Below the pieces are notes generated by a model. It was given only the letters and a program-made list of their open reading frames with translations, made no database searches and was not told where the DNA came from. The translations under genes were made by a program, and so were the position numbers. Of a stretch of 64,000 nucleotides of DNA, positions 26,728 to 35,854 are shown in pieces. Positions within the stretch are counted from its first letter, which is position 1, and every line of letters starts with the position of its first letter. Origin of the DNA: Tamlana crocina (GTDB taxonomy: Bacteria > Bacteroidota > Bacteroidia > Flavobacteriales > Flavobacteriaceae); contig CP158972.1 of NCBI GenBank assembly GCA_040429635.1, forward strand, positions 3,541,501 through 3,605,500. Reading direction: 5' to 3'.

Positions 26728-29700
26728 CTATTTTACTTCTATCCGAACGCCTTCGCTATGGCTACTAAACTCGGGCGCATACATGCTTTGTATGGTGGTG
26801 ATGCCGTTGCTCATGTTTCCGACGTTGTTTACCCGCAAATCGTATTCAAAAACATAAACGCCTTTGGGCAAATAATCGAAAAAGAAATTAGTACTGGCGT
26901 CTTTGGTGCTTTCGTAATAGCCCAAACCATCCTGCCATTTGTATCGGCTAATTACGTTTACGGGCTCCAATCCGGCAGCACGCATGTCTTTCATGTGGAT
27001 GAATTCCATGTTTCGGTCGCTACGTAATTCAATACGCACACGCACCAAATCGCCCACTTTTAAATGAGTGTTTTCTGTGATTTCTGAAATTTCCTCGCCC
27101 GCATCGGTATTCTTCTTCAAAAAGAGTTTTTTCTTCAATTTCAAAGGCGTTTCGGGCGAAGTAATTTTATCCAAATCCTCGAAATATTGCCAATACAGTG
27201 CGCCCCATGCGATGCCTTCTCCTTTTTTAGACATTTTAACCTCGGCCATTTCGGGTTTTATTTCCCCAGTATTCCATGAGGTTTTAAAATAGCCCGTTCC
27301 AGCTTCCACTTTTACGTTTTCTATTTTATTAGGTTCAATTTTCTGTCCGCCTAAAACCACATCAACCATGTCGGTTACACTTAACCAATCGCTGCCTTTA
27401 AGCAATAAGGCATAAACGGCTTCGGTGGTGGCTTTGGTGGTTTTCCAACTATTGGTCTGTTTGTTTTTTAGCAACCAGATTTTTAGGTTGTCGATGGTTT
27501 CGAGGTTCTTTTTCTGCGCTTCGACTGCGCTCAGCGAGACATGAATTGATGCTCCAGCTTCCGAAAACACTTCAACCATCAACGCCTGGGTTTCAATCGG
27601 GGCTTGGTACCAAAACCACGAATTGGTATTGCTTTTCCAGTACATGCCCTGTTCTTCGGAAGTAATACTGGTTTCTAACAATGATTTTAAAATTTTCGAA
27701 GTCGTTTTTGCATCCTTATTTCTGTGAGAAACCAAAGCCATCAAACCTTTGGCGTACAACGAACGTTTTAACCAATATTTTTGAATTTGTGTTTGATAAT
27801 ACTCGGTAATTTCCTCCACTTCCTTCGATTTTTTCACCTCCGGAAAGAAACTTCGCATGTACAGATAATGTAGTTGGGTGTAGCTTAAATGGTCTTCGTT
27901 TAAATCGACTTTGACATCGTATTTTCTGATGTCTTTATATTCTTGAATGAATTCTGAATCTAGGTAATTGATGGCTTTTTCAATCATTTTACTTTGGTCG
28001 ATGAGCGTAGTCGAAGTGACATTGATCTGTTTAAGATGCCCAAAACCTGCAATAATATGTTGTGTAATGTATCTATTTTCGTAACCACCTTTGAACCACG
28101 ACCAAGCGCCCGACGACATTTGGTTGTTTTTCAATTTTCGGATCGCCGATTGCAATTCGTTGTTCATTTTGTTTAAATCGAACAACAGGGCAATGCGTTT
28201 TTTCTGTTCGGTTTCACTTTGGGCATCGCGCAACCAAGGGGTTTCTTGAATGAGAATGGACTTCAATTCCTCATTTTTTTCAAGGTTAGAAATTAGTGCG
28301 TCTTGAGATTTCCATTGGTTGAAAACTTTCTGAATCCTCGGGTTTGAATTGGCGATATGGCTCGCCAAAGCGTTGGCGTAATATCTGCTGAAAGTTTGCT
28401 CATTGCATTCATACGGATACTCCATTAAATAAGGCAATGCTTGCACGGCATACCACGCTGGATTAGACGTTATTTCCAAAGTCAGTTTATGGTAGTTAAG
28501 TGTGCTTGAAGTCACATGCTTCAACTTATCCAAAACAAAGGTTCGGGCCTCGTTACTCTTTACCCACATGGGTAGGGTTTCGGTCACCAACATGCGGTTA
28601 CTTAAAACAGGCAAGACGTTTTGCTCGCCATCACTAAAATCACCAGCTTTGGCGACTATTTTGTATTGAACGGCATCGACGTTTTCCGGAATGTTTAAAT
28701 TCCAAGAGACTTGGGTGTTGCCGTTAGGTGAAACTGAAAACGTCTCGACTCCGTTCGACGTGACAAGCCTTTCGTTAATTTCCTCACCAGAAATGGCATC
28801 GGTTAACATGAGTTTGGTTTGTCCCGATAACGATTTATCGGTCAGATTTGCAATTTTTGTACTGATGGTGATTTGGTCACCGTTACGTAAAAAACGGGGT
28901 GTGTTGAGGATTACCATCAACTCTTTTTGGGTTACGGTTTCCAATTGGGTTACGGCACTTTCCAAAGTTTTAGTGTGCGCCAGCAATTGTAATTTCCATT
29001 GGGTTAAAGCTTCTGGAGTTTTAAAACTGAAGCTGACGTTGCCCGATTCATCGGTTTGCAACTGCGGAAAGAAAAAGGCCGTTTCCTGTAAATTTTTACG
29101 GATTAGAATATTGTCGAAGTTTGGCTTCTCCACTCCTTCCTCGGTAGATGCTGGAGGAGGTAGCGTAGCCCCTGCAAAATCCTTTTTCTCTTGTATTCCG
29201 TAACCATCAGTCACTACTTCATCCAAAGCAGAAAATGCAACCGTTTCTTCTTCTACTGCATCTTCAACAATTTGCACTCCAGCAACTCTTCCGCTTAATG
29301 TATTCGTAATACTTGAAACACCTCGAATCATTAAGTTTTTATTCCCAAAAACAAACCCAAACCAATTCAGTTGATCATAATTTTGCTGCGGATAGCTGAT
29401 ACGCATTTTGTTGTTATAAACCCTAAAATTTTGCGTGCCGAAACTTCGATTGGCTTGGCTATGGCTACGGGTATAATATTGTGGCTGCTGTATGGGATTG
29501 AAATTCCAAGTATGCGGTTTAAATTGGTCCAACGATGCATCGTACATGCTCGCCAATAACTCGGCACTTACTTTTTCGCCTAGCGGACCTTTTATTTTGA
29601 ATTGCCAAGTTTCATCGCTTCCAAGTTGCAATTTGTCTCTGAACGTAAGCGTCTCAATTTCTAAATCGGTTTTGGGGTATGGCACAGAAATAGGTACATT

Positions 29701-32700
29701 CCCAGACTGAAAACTATTGAACGCCGCAAAACTGTAATGCACTATAAATCCGCCCAAATCATCTTTTTCAACAGGAATCTTGATTGTCTTTTTGTTGTTA
29801 TTTAAAGTCACAATCTCTGTTTTTACGGTTTCCCCATCTTTTTCAATGGAAAGAGTTACCGAAATATTTTCGGCAGCCGAGGCCAAAGTGACTTCCGTCA
29901 CGTCACCAACATTGTAAGTGTCTTTATTCGTGGTGATACTGAACAATTGGTTATCGGCCATAGTGCTATCGGTTTCACTAAACAAAGCTGTTTTTACTTG
30001 GTCTTTTACCAATTGTCCAAACTTATCTTTGCTTTCCAGTTCGATGATGTACTGTCCCGAAGCCCACTTTTTAATTTTTCCGAGGTTGACCTCTTTCGAG
30101 GTTTCGGTATTGAACGTTTTCTCGAAAACCAAATCGCCTTTTTCCCAATGTTCAGATTGGTGCTCATCGGCATAAGCTTCGTGCGGAAATAGTTTTTTGA
30201 ATTCGGCTTTTGAAAGCGTTTTATAATCGGGAGCCGGCCATGGTCGCGGACGCAGCACCGCATTTGGAGCTTTCAACTTATACATTTTTATAGTGCCCGT
30301 TGCGGGAACAAACTCCCCGTTTAGGTTTTTGGTTTCAATCTTTATGCTGTGGTCTTTATTCGTTTTGTCCAAAACATTCGGCACCTCCATTTTAGCCAAC
30401 AGCGCATGATAACCTACATTAACTATGGTTGTCGCACTTCGGGTTTCGCCGTTTACATCGGTAACATCGGCCGTAATTTCATAATTAAAAACAGGCAAAC
30501 TGCTTTTATCGACACTGGTATCCGGAAGGGCTTTAAAGCTTATTTCGAACTCTCCTTTTTCATTGGTCATACTTTCGCCATGGGTAATTTCCTGTGGCTC
30601 GCTGTTAAACCATGGTCGATACCAAAAATACCATCGCGGATATTGCACCTTTCGGTGAACGCGATACACCACCTTGGCATCGGTAATATTGCTGCCCGCA
30701 TAGGCCAAAGCCGTGCCTTTTACGGTTATGGAATCGTTTATTTTATAAGTTTCTGTAACGGGTTGAAACTGGGTTTGGAACTTGGGCCGCTTGTATTCTT
30801 CTACTGAAAAATAATATTCGGCATAAAAGTCTTCTTTAACCCCATCGAACTCAATATGATATTCTCCATTTAACCCGTTATTGGGCAATATAAACTCGCC
30901 CGAAACTGACCCAAAAGCATTGGTTTTAAATTCCAGTTCCTTAATTTCCTCACCGTTTACATTGTACAATGTAGCATATACCAATTCGTTCGGCACCACC
31001 TGAGATTTTCCGTTTACCACCTCCATCGCAATAGCTTTAAAATATAGGGTTTGCCCGGGTCTATAAATACTTCTATCAGTAAACACAAAAGCCTTGTAGT
31101 TCTCTTCATCCTTCTCTCGATTATAAACCGAACCCAAATAATAATTGCCAAAATAGACCGTATCGTTACCATGGCTTACCTTGGCCACAACATTGCGATA
31201 GCGGTCTCTCGATTTTCTTATTTTAATTTGCCCGTTGGCATCAGGAGAGTAATTTTCTTTAGTGTTTCGGTTATTGCTGTTTTCATTAAAAGTCAACTCA
31301 ACTTTAGCGTTCGCTAGGGGTGCCCCCATATTCCGGTCTATCACCTGAAATATTTTATGCTGTGGTGCTTCAGTTTCAACCAAAGCCAAATTGGTAACTT
31401 GAATATTCGTAAAACCGAACACATCCTCCTCGCTTTCAACAGTGGCTAAAACAATGTACCTGCCGTTATCTAATTTCGGGATTAAAACCTCGGTGGAATG
31501 CATTTGGTAATCACCCTCATTTTTCAGTTGGCTTGCCCAAGACCCAACAACATTTAGCTTTTTTATAAATTTAAGCTGCTCGTCCTTTCGGTATGTTTTG
31601 CTGAATTTTTTGAATTCATTTTCAGAAATTGAAAAGATTTTAAATTGCAGATTATCCAAGTTTTTATAGCGCACCAGCACTTTTGATGGCGATTGAATGG
31701 GCAGAAAATCTTCGGCTGTAATTTGAAGCGTGGTATATTCAATTTGTGATTTTAGAGTTTTGCACTTTTCGGCCGCAACACTTTTTGGGAATTTTGAAAT
31801 GACACTGTTGCATAATTCCAGGGCTTCCCTCGCCTTCCAGCGAAAGGTTTCATCTGCCTTTGGTTGGTATTTTTGGCTTTGCTGAAAATAAATGGAGGCA
31901 ATCTCAAAATCATACAGGCCGGAAGCTTCATGGCGTTTTAAGCGCTCGCTTTCCGTTTTTAAGGCACTTAGCAACAAGGCTTCTTTATCTACAAAAGTAG
32001 CGTGTTCGTTTACAAACTTCAATCTTTGAATATCGGCATCGGCCAATGCAAAAGGCGTTTTATCTTTTAAATGAAAATGGATGACATCCTGAAAAATTTT
32101 CAGCGCATTAAGCTGCAAAGACTTGGAGTCTTTCGAAGTTATTTTCAACTCTGAAAACGCTCGGGCATCGCCCAAAAAATCCGGATTATCAATTTCAAAT
32201 TTATAGGCCGGTTTGGTGATGTGGCTTTCGTTGGTTTTATAAAAATCGAGGGCTTGGTGGTTTAAAAAATCGAACAACGTTGGCCTAAATGTTTTCGAAC
32301 CTTTCACTTCTTCCAGTAAAACACTGAACTTGCTCAGTGGTTCCTGCTGCAGCATTAACCCGTTCTGTAATGAATTTTGAAAATGAAGGTGGATTTCATC
32401 AAAAAGCGTCTGTAAATCCCAAGTTCTAAAATCAGAAGCCTGTCCTGAACTTGTCGAAGGGTCTACTTTTTCAGAAGTCTTGGTTCGGCTGTAAAACTGA
32501 TACCTGTTTTGGTTGAAATATTGCCAAAACATATTGGCCAATATGCTTTCTAAAACATTTTTTGTAGGGAATTCGCTGATTTCAATCTGTTTTCTGAAGT
32601 CATTAACGATGTTCAATTGCGCATCCTCTTCCAAAACCAAGGCGAATTTGCTTTTAAAAAGCATGGTCTTGATTAGCTGCGGTGAGTTGTATTCTTTGGT

Positions 32701-32862
32701 AGCCTTTTCTGAAATTTTCTCAACCACTTTTAAAGCCGATTTTGGCAAACCTTCGCCTTCCAATTGCTCCACTTTGGTCCACAAGTCGTTATAATCGTTG
32801 GTTTGTGCGGTTAAAAATTGAGCAAAAAACAATATCATAAATAAAGGTAATAAACGTTTCAT
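26728..32862 (-). CDS. Alpha-2-macroglobulin-like protein with thioester motif and SusC-plug-like insert
   Basis: 2044 residues with an N-terminal signal peptide ending FLTAQ and no lipobox. The N-terminal third is helical. The MG2 domain has TDRSIYRPGQTLYFKAIAM near residue 595. The A2M core (about 1255-1360) contains FFFPQLQTDESGNVSFSFKT. The thioester motif is CNEQ (1486-1489) in EYPYECNEQTF, and alpha-alpha barrel and receptor-like domains follow. Residues about 1178-1235 look like SusC plug pieces in changed order: MIRGVSSITNTLSGRVAGVQ, then ALDEVVTDGYG. Bacterial macroglobulins trap proteases by thioester cross-linking in the periplasm or at the surface. No pbpC is adjacent, unlike the E. 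coli type. Three short palindromic repeats lie in frame inside the gene. Confidence 0.92.
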   Translation of the reverse strand: MKRLLPLFMILFFAQFLTAQTNDYNDLWTKVEQLEGEGLPKSALKVVEKISEKATKEYNSPQLIKTMLFKSKFALVLEEDAQLNIVNDFRKQIEISEFPTKNVLESILANMFWQYFNQNRYQFYSRTKTSEKVDPSTSSGQASDFRTWDLQTLFDEIHLHFQNSLQNGLMLQQEPLSKFSVLLEEVKGSKTFRPTLFDFLNHQALDFYKTNESHITKPAYKFEIDNPDFLGDARAFSELKITSKDSKSLQLNALKIFQDVIHFHLKDKTPFALADADIQRLKFVNEHATFVDKEALLLSALKTESERLKRHEASGLYDFEIASIYFQQSQKYQPKADETFRWKAREALELCNSVISKFPKSVAAEKCKTLKSQIEYTTLQITAEDFLPIQSPSKVLVRYKNLDNLQFKIFSISENEFKKFSKTYRKDEQLKFIKKLNVVGSWASQLKNEGDYQMHSTEVLIPKLDNGRYIVLATVESEEDVFGFTNIQVTNLALVETEAPQHKIFQVIDRNMGAPLANAKVELTFNENSNNRNTKENYSPDANGQIKIRKSRDRYRNVVAKVSHGNDTVYFGNYYLGSVYNREKDEENYKAFVFTDRSIYRPGQTLYFKAIAMEVVNGKSQVVPNELVYATLYNVNGEEIKELEFKTNAFGSVSGEFILPNNGLNGEYHIEFDGVKEDFYAEYYFSVEEYKRPKFQTQFQPVTETYKINDSITVKGTALAYAGSNITDAKVVYRVHRKVQYPRWYFWYRPWFNSEPQEITHGESMTNEKGEFEISFKALPDTSVDKSSLPVFNYEITADVTDVNGETRSATTIVNVGYHALLAKMEVPNVLDKTNKDHSIKIETKNLNGEFVPATGTIKMYKLKAPNAVLRPRPWPAPDYKTLSKAEFKKLFPHEAYADEHQSEHWEKGDLVFEKTFNTETSKEVNLGKIKKWASGQYIIELESKDKFGQLVKDQVKTALFSETDSTMADNQLFSITTNKDTYNVGDVTEVTLASAAENISVTLSIEKDGETVKTEIVTLNNNKKTIKIPVEKDDLGGFIVHYSFAAFNSFQSGNVPISVPYPKTDLEIETLTFRDKLQLGSDETWQFKIKGPLGEKVSAELLASMYDASLDQFKPHTWNFNPIQQPQYYTRSHSQANRSFGTQNFRVYNNKMRISYPQQNYDQLNWFGFVFGNKNLMIRGVSSITNTLSGRVAGVQIVEDAVEEETVAFSALDEVVTDGYGIQEKKDFAGATLPPPASTEEGVEKPNFDNILIRKNLQETAFFFPQLQTDESGNVSFSFKTPEALTQWKLQLLAHTKTLESAVTQLETVTQKELMVILNTPRFLRNGDQITISTKIANLTDKSLSGQTKLMLTDAISGEEINERLVTSNGVETFSVSPNGNTQVSWNLNIPENVDAVQYKIVAKAGDFSDGEQNVLPVLSNRMLVTETLPMWVKSNEARTFVLDKLKHVTSSTLNYHKLTLEITSNPAWYAVQALPYLMEYPYECNEQTFSRYYANALASHIANSNPRIQKVFNQWKSQDALISNLEKNEELKSILIQETPWLRDAQSETEQKKRIALLFDLNKMNNELQSAIRKLKNNQMSSGAWSWFKGGYENRYITQHIIAGFGHLKQINVTSTTLIDQSKMIEKAINYLDSEFIQEYKDIRKYDVKVDLNEDHLSYTQLHYLYMRSFFPEVKKSKEVEEITEYYQTQIQKYWLKRSLYAKGLMALVSHRNKDAKTTSKILKSLLETSITSEEQGMYWKSNTNSWFWYQAPIETQALMVEVFSEAGASIHVSLSAVEAQKKNLETIDNLKIWLLKNKQTNSWKTTKATTEAVYALLLKGSDWLSVTDMVDVVLGGQKIEPNKIENVKVEAGTGYFKTSWNTGEIKPEMAEVKMSKKGEGIAWGALYWQYFEDLDKITSPETPLKLKKKLFLKKNTDAGEEISEITENTHLKVGDLVRVRIELRSDRNMEFIHMKDMRAAGLEPVNVISRYKWQDGLGYYESTKDASTNFFFDYLPKGVYVFEYDLRVNNVGNMSNGITTIQSMYAPEFSSHSEGVRIEVK
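27520..27535 (+). repeat. TTCGACTNCGCTCA repeat inside the macroglobulin gene (C-terminal part)
   Basis: TTCGACTGCGCTCAGC on the plus strand; on the coding strand it reads through as VSLSAVEAQ at about residue 1770. It matches the intergenic copy at 56816-56838. Confidence 0.75.
28002..28015 (-). repeat. TTCGACTNCGCTCA repeat inside the macroglobulin gene (middle)
   Basis: CTTCGACTACGCTCA on the minus strand, translated as part of NVTSTTLIDQ near residue 1616. It is in frame and causes no stop. Confidence 0.65.
32439..32463 (-). repeat. CTTCGACAAG...CAGGACAG repeat inside the macroglobulin gene (N-terminal part)
   Basis: On the minus strand GACCCTTCGACAAGTTCAGG followed by ACAGG; translated as DPSTSSGQA near residues 134-142. 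This is a common flavobacterial dispersed repeat and shows up in proteins as a low-similarity DPSTSSGQ insert. Confidence 0.75.
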
Positions 32863-33030
32863 GTATTACAGATTTAATGGTTTTCACGTTTTCATTCAAC
32901 GGAAATCAATCCATATTTGCATTAAAATTAGTTTCAAAAGCTGTACCAAACCTACAGCCTTTGAGCCAACCGTACTTTTTGTTGAGGGAATTTAGCTATT
33001 TTTTGAGTGAGGTAAAAATGAGATGGATTA

Positions 33031-33049
33031 AATTATTGTCACAATAATT
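33031..33049. promoter_or_regulatory. Near-perfect palindrome, candidate operator between divergent genes
   Basis: AATTATTGT-C-ACAATAATT has two perfect 9-base arms around one base. It lies between the macroglobulin gene (minus, starting 32862) and the TPR gene (plus, starting 33119), about 45 bases upstream of the TPR -7 box. The dyad form is that of a dimeric repressor or activator site; the regulator is unknown. Confidence 0.55.
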
Positions 33050-33092
33050 ATTATTTTTATGGCACGCCAACCAAAACCCAAAGATTAGAAAC

Positions 33093-33100
33093 TAACTTTG
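33093..33100 (+). promoter_or_regulatory. -7 box of the TPR gene
   Basis: TAACTTTG matches TAnnTTTG exactly, 18 bases before the ATG at 33119. No good TTTG is found 19-21 bases upstream, so the promoter may need an activator; the palindrome at 33031-33049 is a candidate site. Confidence 0.55.
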
Positions 33101-33118
33101 ATTTTTCAATTGAAAACA

Positions 33119-33859
33119 ATGATTTATAAGTTTTTACCACTACTCATATTATTCCCCTTTTATGTTTTGGGGCAAACCAGTTTGGAGCGCGTTCCGTTAC
33201 TCTTTGAAAACAAACAATTTAAATTGGCAGAAAAACAAGTTTCCGAAGTTTTAAAAGACAACCCAAAAAATTTACAAGCCATAGAGTTGTTGGGTGATGC
33301 CTACAGCCATCAAAAAAAATGGGATGCTGCCATAGAAGAATACAACAAATTGGTTGAAGCCGACCCCAAAAACGCTAACTACCACTATAAGTACGGCGGC
33401 GCCTTGGGCATGAAAGCCCTAGAAAACAAAATGAAATCCATCGGGTTTATTGGTGATGTAAAAGAAGCCTTTTTAACCGCGGCAGAATTAGACCCAAACC
33501 ACATGGGCGCTCGCTGGGCTTTGGTAGAACTCTACATGCAACTGCCCGGAATTTTAGGCGGTAGCAAAAGTAAGGCCCTGAAATTTGCCAACGAATTGGA
33601 AGCCCTATCGAAAGTAGATGGCTATTTGTCAAAGGGCTATATATATGAATATGACGACGAACCCGAACTCGCCGAAAAACATTATAAAATGGCCGTAAAA
33701 ACAGGTGGTTCGTTGGTGTGTTACGATAAGCTCACTCAGTTTTATCTCGCCCAAGACCAACCCCAAAAGGCAATTACAAATCTAAACGAAGCCTACCAAA
33801 AACATCAAAAGGAAAGTTTACTGAAACAAATTGAAGCTTTAGAGGATAAACTTCAGTAA
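33119..33859 (+). CDS. Secreted or periplasmic TPR protein
   Basis: 246 residues from the ATG at 33119; the TTG seven codons upstream lies at the -7 box and is rejected. Signal peptide MIYKFLPLLILFPFYVLGQ. TPR repeats include QAIELLGDAYSHQKKWDAAI with EEYNKLVEADPKNANYHYKY, AAELDPNHMGARWALVELYM, and a C-terminal NLNEAYQKHQ. TPR repeats mediate protein contacts; the partner is unknown. It stands alone, divergent from the macroglobulin gene. Confidence 0.85.
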   Translation: MIYKFLPLLILFPFYVLGQTSLERVPLLFENKQFKLAEKQVSEVLKDNPKNLQAIELLGDAYSHQKKWDAAIEEYNKLVEADPKNANYHYKYGGALGMKALENKMKSIGFIGDVKEAFLTAAELDPNHMGARWALVELYMQLPGILGGSKSKALKFANELEALSKVDGYLSKGYIYEYDDEPELAEKHYKMAVKTGGSLVCYDKLTQFYLAQDQPQKAITNLNEAYQKHQKESLLKQIEALEDKLQ

Positions 33860-33927
33860 AATTTTAAAGACGTTATTGAAGTCCGAAAACCAATCAATCC
33901 TTATATTTACGGCATACAAAACATTCT

Positions 33928-35283
33928 ATGAACGTACATTTTATAGCCATTGGTGGGGCGGCCATGCACAACTTGGCGCTCGCTTTACACAACAAAGGAT
34001 ACCACGTAACCGGCAGCGACGATACCATTTTTGAACCTTCAAAATCACGCTTGGAAGCCCAAGGACTTTTACCTGAAACTTTTGGTTGGTTTCCTGAAAA
34101 AATCACCCGAAATTTAGACGCTATTGTTTTGGGTATGCATGCCAAGGCCGACAATCCTGAATTATTAAAAGCCCAGGACTTAGGACTTAAAATTTACTCG
34201 TATCCTGAATTTTTGTACGAACAATCAAAAGGAAAAACCCGTGTGGTGATTGGCGGCAGCCACGGAAAAACCACCATCACTTCCATGATTTTACACGTAA
34301 TGCACTATCACAACCGCGATGTGGATTATATGGTGGGCGCCCAATTGGAAGGTTTTGATGTGATGGTAAAACTTACCGAAGAAAATGACTTTATCGTTTT
34401 GGAAGGCGACGAGTATTTAAGTTCGCCCATTGACAGACGACCAAAATTCCATTTGTATAAACCCAATATTGCTTTGTTGAGCGGTATCGCTTGGGACCAT
34501 ATTAACGTATTCCCCACGTATGAGAATTACGTGCAACAGTTCAGCATGTTTGTCGATTCGATTGTTAGCGGCGGAAGCATCAATTACAACGAAGAAGACC
34601 CTGAAGTAAAACGTGTGGTTGAAGCCAGTGAAAACACGATTAGAAAAATACCTTACCACACGCCCGAACACACCGTTGAAAACGGCGAAACTCTTTTGGA
34701 AACTCCTGAAGGCCCATTACCAATTGAGGTTTTTGGAGCTCACAACCTGAATAATTTGGCTGGAGCCAAATGGATTTGTCAGCACATGGGCATTGACGAA
34801 GACGATTTTTACGAAGCCATTGCCACATTTAAAGGGGCGAGCAAACGTTTGGAAAAAATTGCCGAAAGCAAAAACAGTGTCGCCTACAAAGATTTTGCCC
34901 ATTCGCCCAGCAAAGTGGAAGCGACCACAAAAGCTGTAAAGGAGCAATACAGCAACCGAACCTTAGTTGCTTGTTTAGAACTCCACACTTACAGCAGCTT
35001 AAATGCCGAATTTTTAAAAGAATATAAAGGCGCACTAGATGCTGCCGATGTAGCTGTGGTATTTTACAGTCCGCATGCCGTTGAGATTAAAAAACTTGAA
35101 AAAGTAACGCAGGAACAAATTGCCGACGCTTTTCAGCGGGACGATTTAATCATTTATACCAACCCAGACGATTTCAAGAATTTCCTTTTTGAACAGAATT
35201 TCGAAAACAAATCACTTTTGTTAATGAGTTCGGGCAATTATGGCGGTTTGGATTTTGGTGAAGTTAAAAAGTTAATCCATTAA
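33928..35283 (+). CDS. mpl: UDP-N-acetylmuramate:L-alanyl-gamma-D-glutamyl-meso-diaminopimelate ligase
   Basis: 451 residues. It starts MNVHFIAIGGAAMHNLALAL (the Mur ligase N-terminal nucleotide fold), has the ATP site GGSHGKTT (109-116), the central NDFIVLEGDEYLSSPID and GIAWDHINVFP segments, and the C-terminal VAYKDFAHSPSKVEATTKAV. Mpl recycles the tripeptide released from peptidoglycan by ligating it to UDP-MurNAc in the cytoplasm. MurC is the main alternative, but the GDEY and DFAHSPSK motifs favour Mpl. TATATTTAC just upstream resembles a -7 box. Confidence 0.93.
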   Translation: MNVHFIAIGGAAMHNLALALHNKGYHVTGSDDTIFEPSKSRLEAQGLLPETFGWFPEKITRNLDAIVLGMHAKADNPELLKAQDLGLKIYSYPEFLYEQSKGKTRVVIGGSHGKTTITSMILHVMHYHNRDVDYMVGAQLEGFDVMVKLTEENDFIVLEGDEYLSSPIDRRPKFHLYKPNIALLSGIAWDHINVFPTYENYVQQFSMFVDSIVSGGSINYNEEDPEVKRVVEASENTIRKIPYHTPEHTVENGETLLETPEGPLPIEVFGAHNLNNLAGAKWICQHMGIDEDDFYEAIATFKGASKRLEKIAESKNSVAYKDFAHSPSKVEATTKAVKEQYSNRTLVACLELHTYSSLNAEFLKEYKGALDAADVAVVFYSPHAVEIKKLEKVTQEQIADAFQRDDLIIYTNPDDFKNFLFEQNFENKSLLLMSSGNYGGLDFGEVKKLIH

Positions 35284-35284
35284 T

Positions 35285-35320
35285 CTTGTCATGCTGAACT
35301 TGTTTCAGCATCTCACCACT
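35285..35320 (+). repeat. Palindromic dispersed repeat downstream of mpl
   Basis: TGTCATGCTGAACTTGTTTC followed by AGCATCTCA. ATGCTGAA and TTCAGCAT form 8-bp arms around a CTTGT loop. It sits directly behind the mpl stop codon and could fold in the mRNA; there is no T tract. Same repeat family as the TCATGCTGA motifs elsewhere in flavobacterial genomes. Confidence 0.6.
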
Positions 35321-35402
35321 AATTAACCTTACTATTGCGGATGAAGCAGCCTGCACAAAGGGAAGTTGAAACCGAGGTTTTATTCTAACATTTTGGGATT
35401 TA

Positions 35403-35768
35403 TTACCCAGTCCGTAAAATCTTTTCCATTTTCTTGCCTTTGGCCAATTCGTCCACCAACTTATCCAAATACCGTACGTTTCGGGTCAGTTGGTTTTCAA
35501 TTTCTTCAATACGGTAACCACAAATAACCCCTTTTATAAAATGTGCATTCGGGTTTAGTTTGGCTTTCTCAAAAAAAGTTTCAAAAGTCACTTTTTCATC
35601 AATCAATTCCTTTATTTTTTCATGGTTAAACCCAGTAAGCCATTCCATGACTTGGTGCAATTCTTCTTTTGTTCTACCCTTTTTTTCAACTTTTGTAACG
35701 TAATGTGGGTAAACCGATGCAAAGGTCATTTTTGCTATTCGGGCGTTATGTTCTGGGCTAGCTTTCAT
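35403..35768 (-). CDS. DUF2200 family protein
   Basis: 121 residues. The N-terminus [20 protein letters not shown] followed by [16 protein letters not shown] is the strongly conserved signature of DUF2200. The protein is small, cytoplasmic and mostly helical, with a C-terminal [20 protein letters not shown] tail. The function of the family is unknown. It is divergent from radC. Confidence 0.9.
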   Translation of the reverse strand: MKASPEHNARIAKMTFASVYPHYVTKVEKKGRTKEELHQVMEWLTGFNHEKIKELIDEKVTFETFFEKAKLNPNAHFIKGVICGYRIEEIENQLTRNVRYLDKLVDELAKGKKMEKILRTG

Positions 35769-35854
35769 AATACTTTAATCGAATATGGCTAATTCCGAAA
35801 GGTTAGATTTTAATTTTTATTGCTTCTGTAATTTACAATATTTATATTTAAAGC

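Noticed and set aside
30349-30807. 152-codon plus-strand frame inside the macroglobulin gene, and others like it (28691-29203)
   Set aside because: Antisense shadows; the minus-strand frame encodes recognisable macroglobulin domains throughout.
32940-32958. Hairpin GCTGTA/TACAGC upstream of the macroglobulin gene as a terminator
   Set aside because: The stem is only 6 bp with a short T run, and no minus-strand transcript is known to arrive there.
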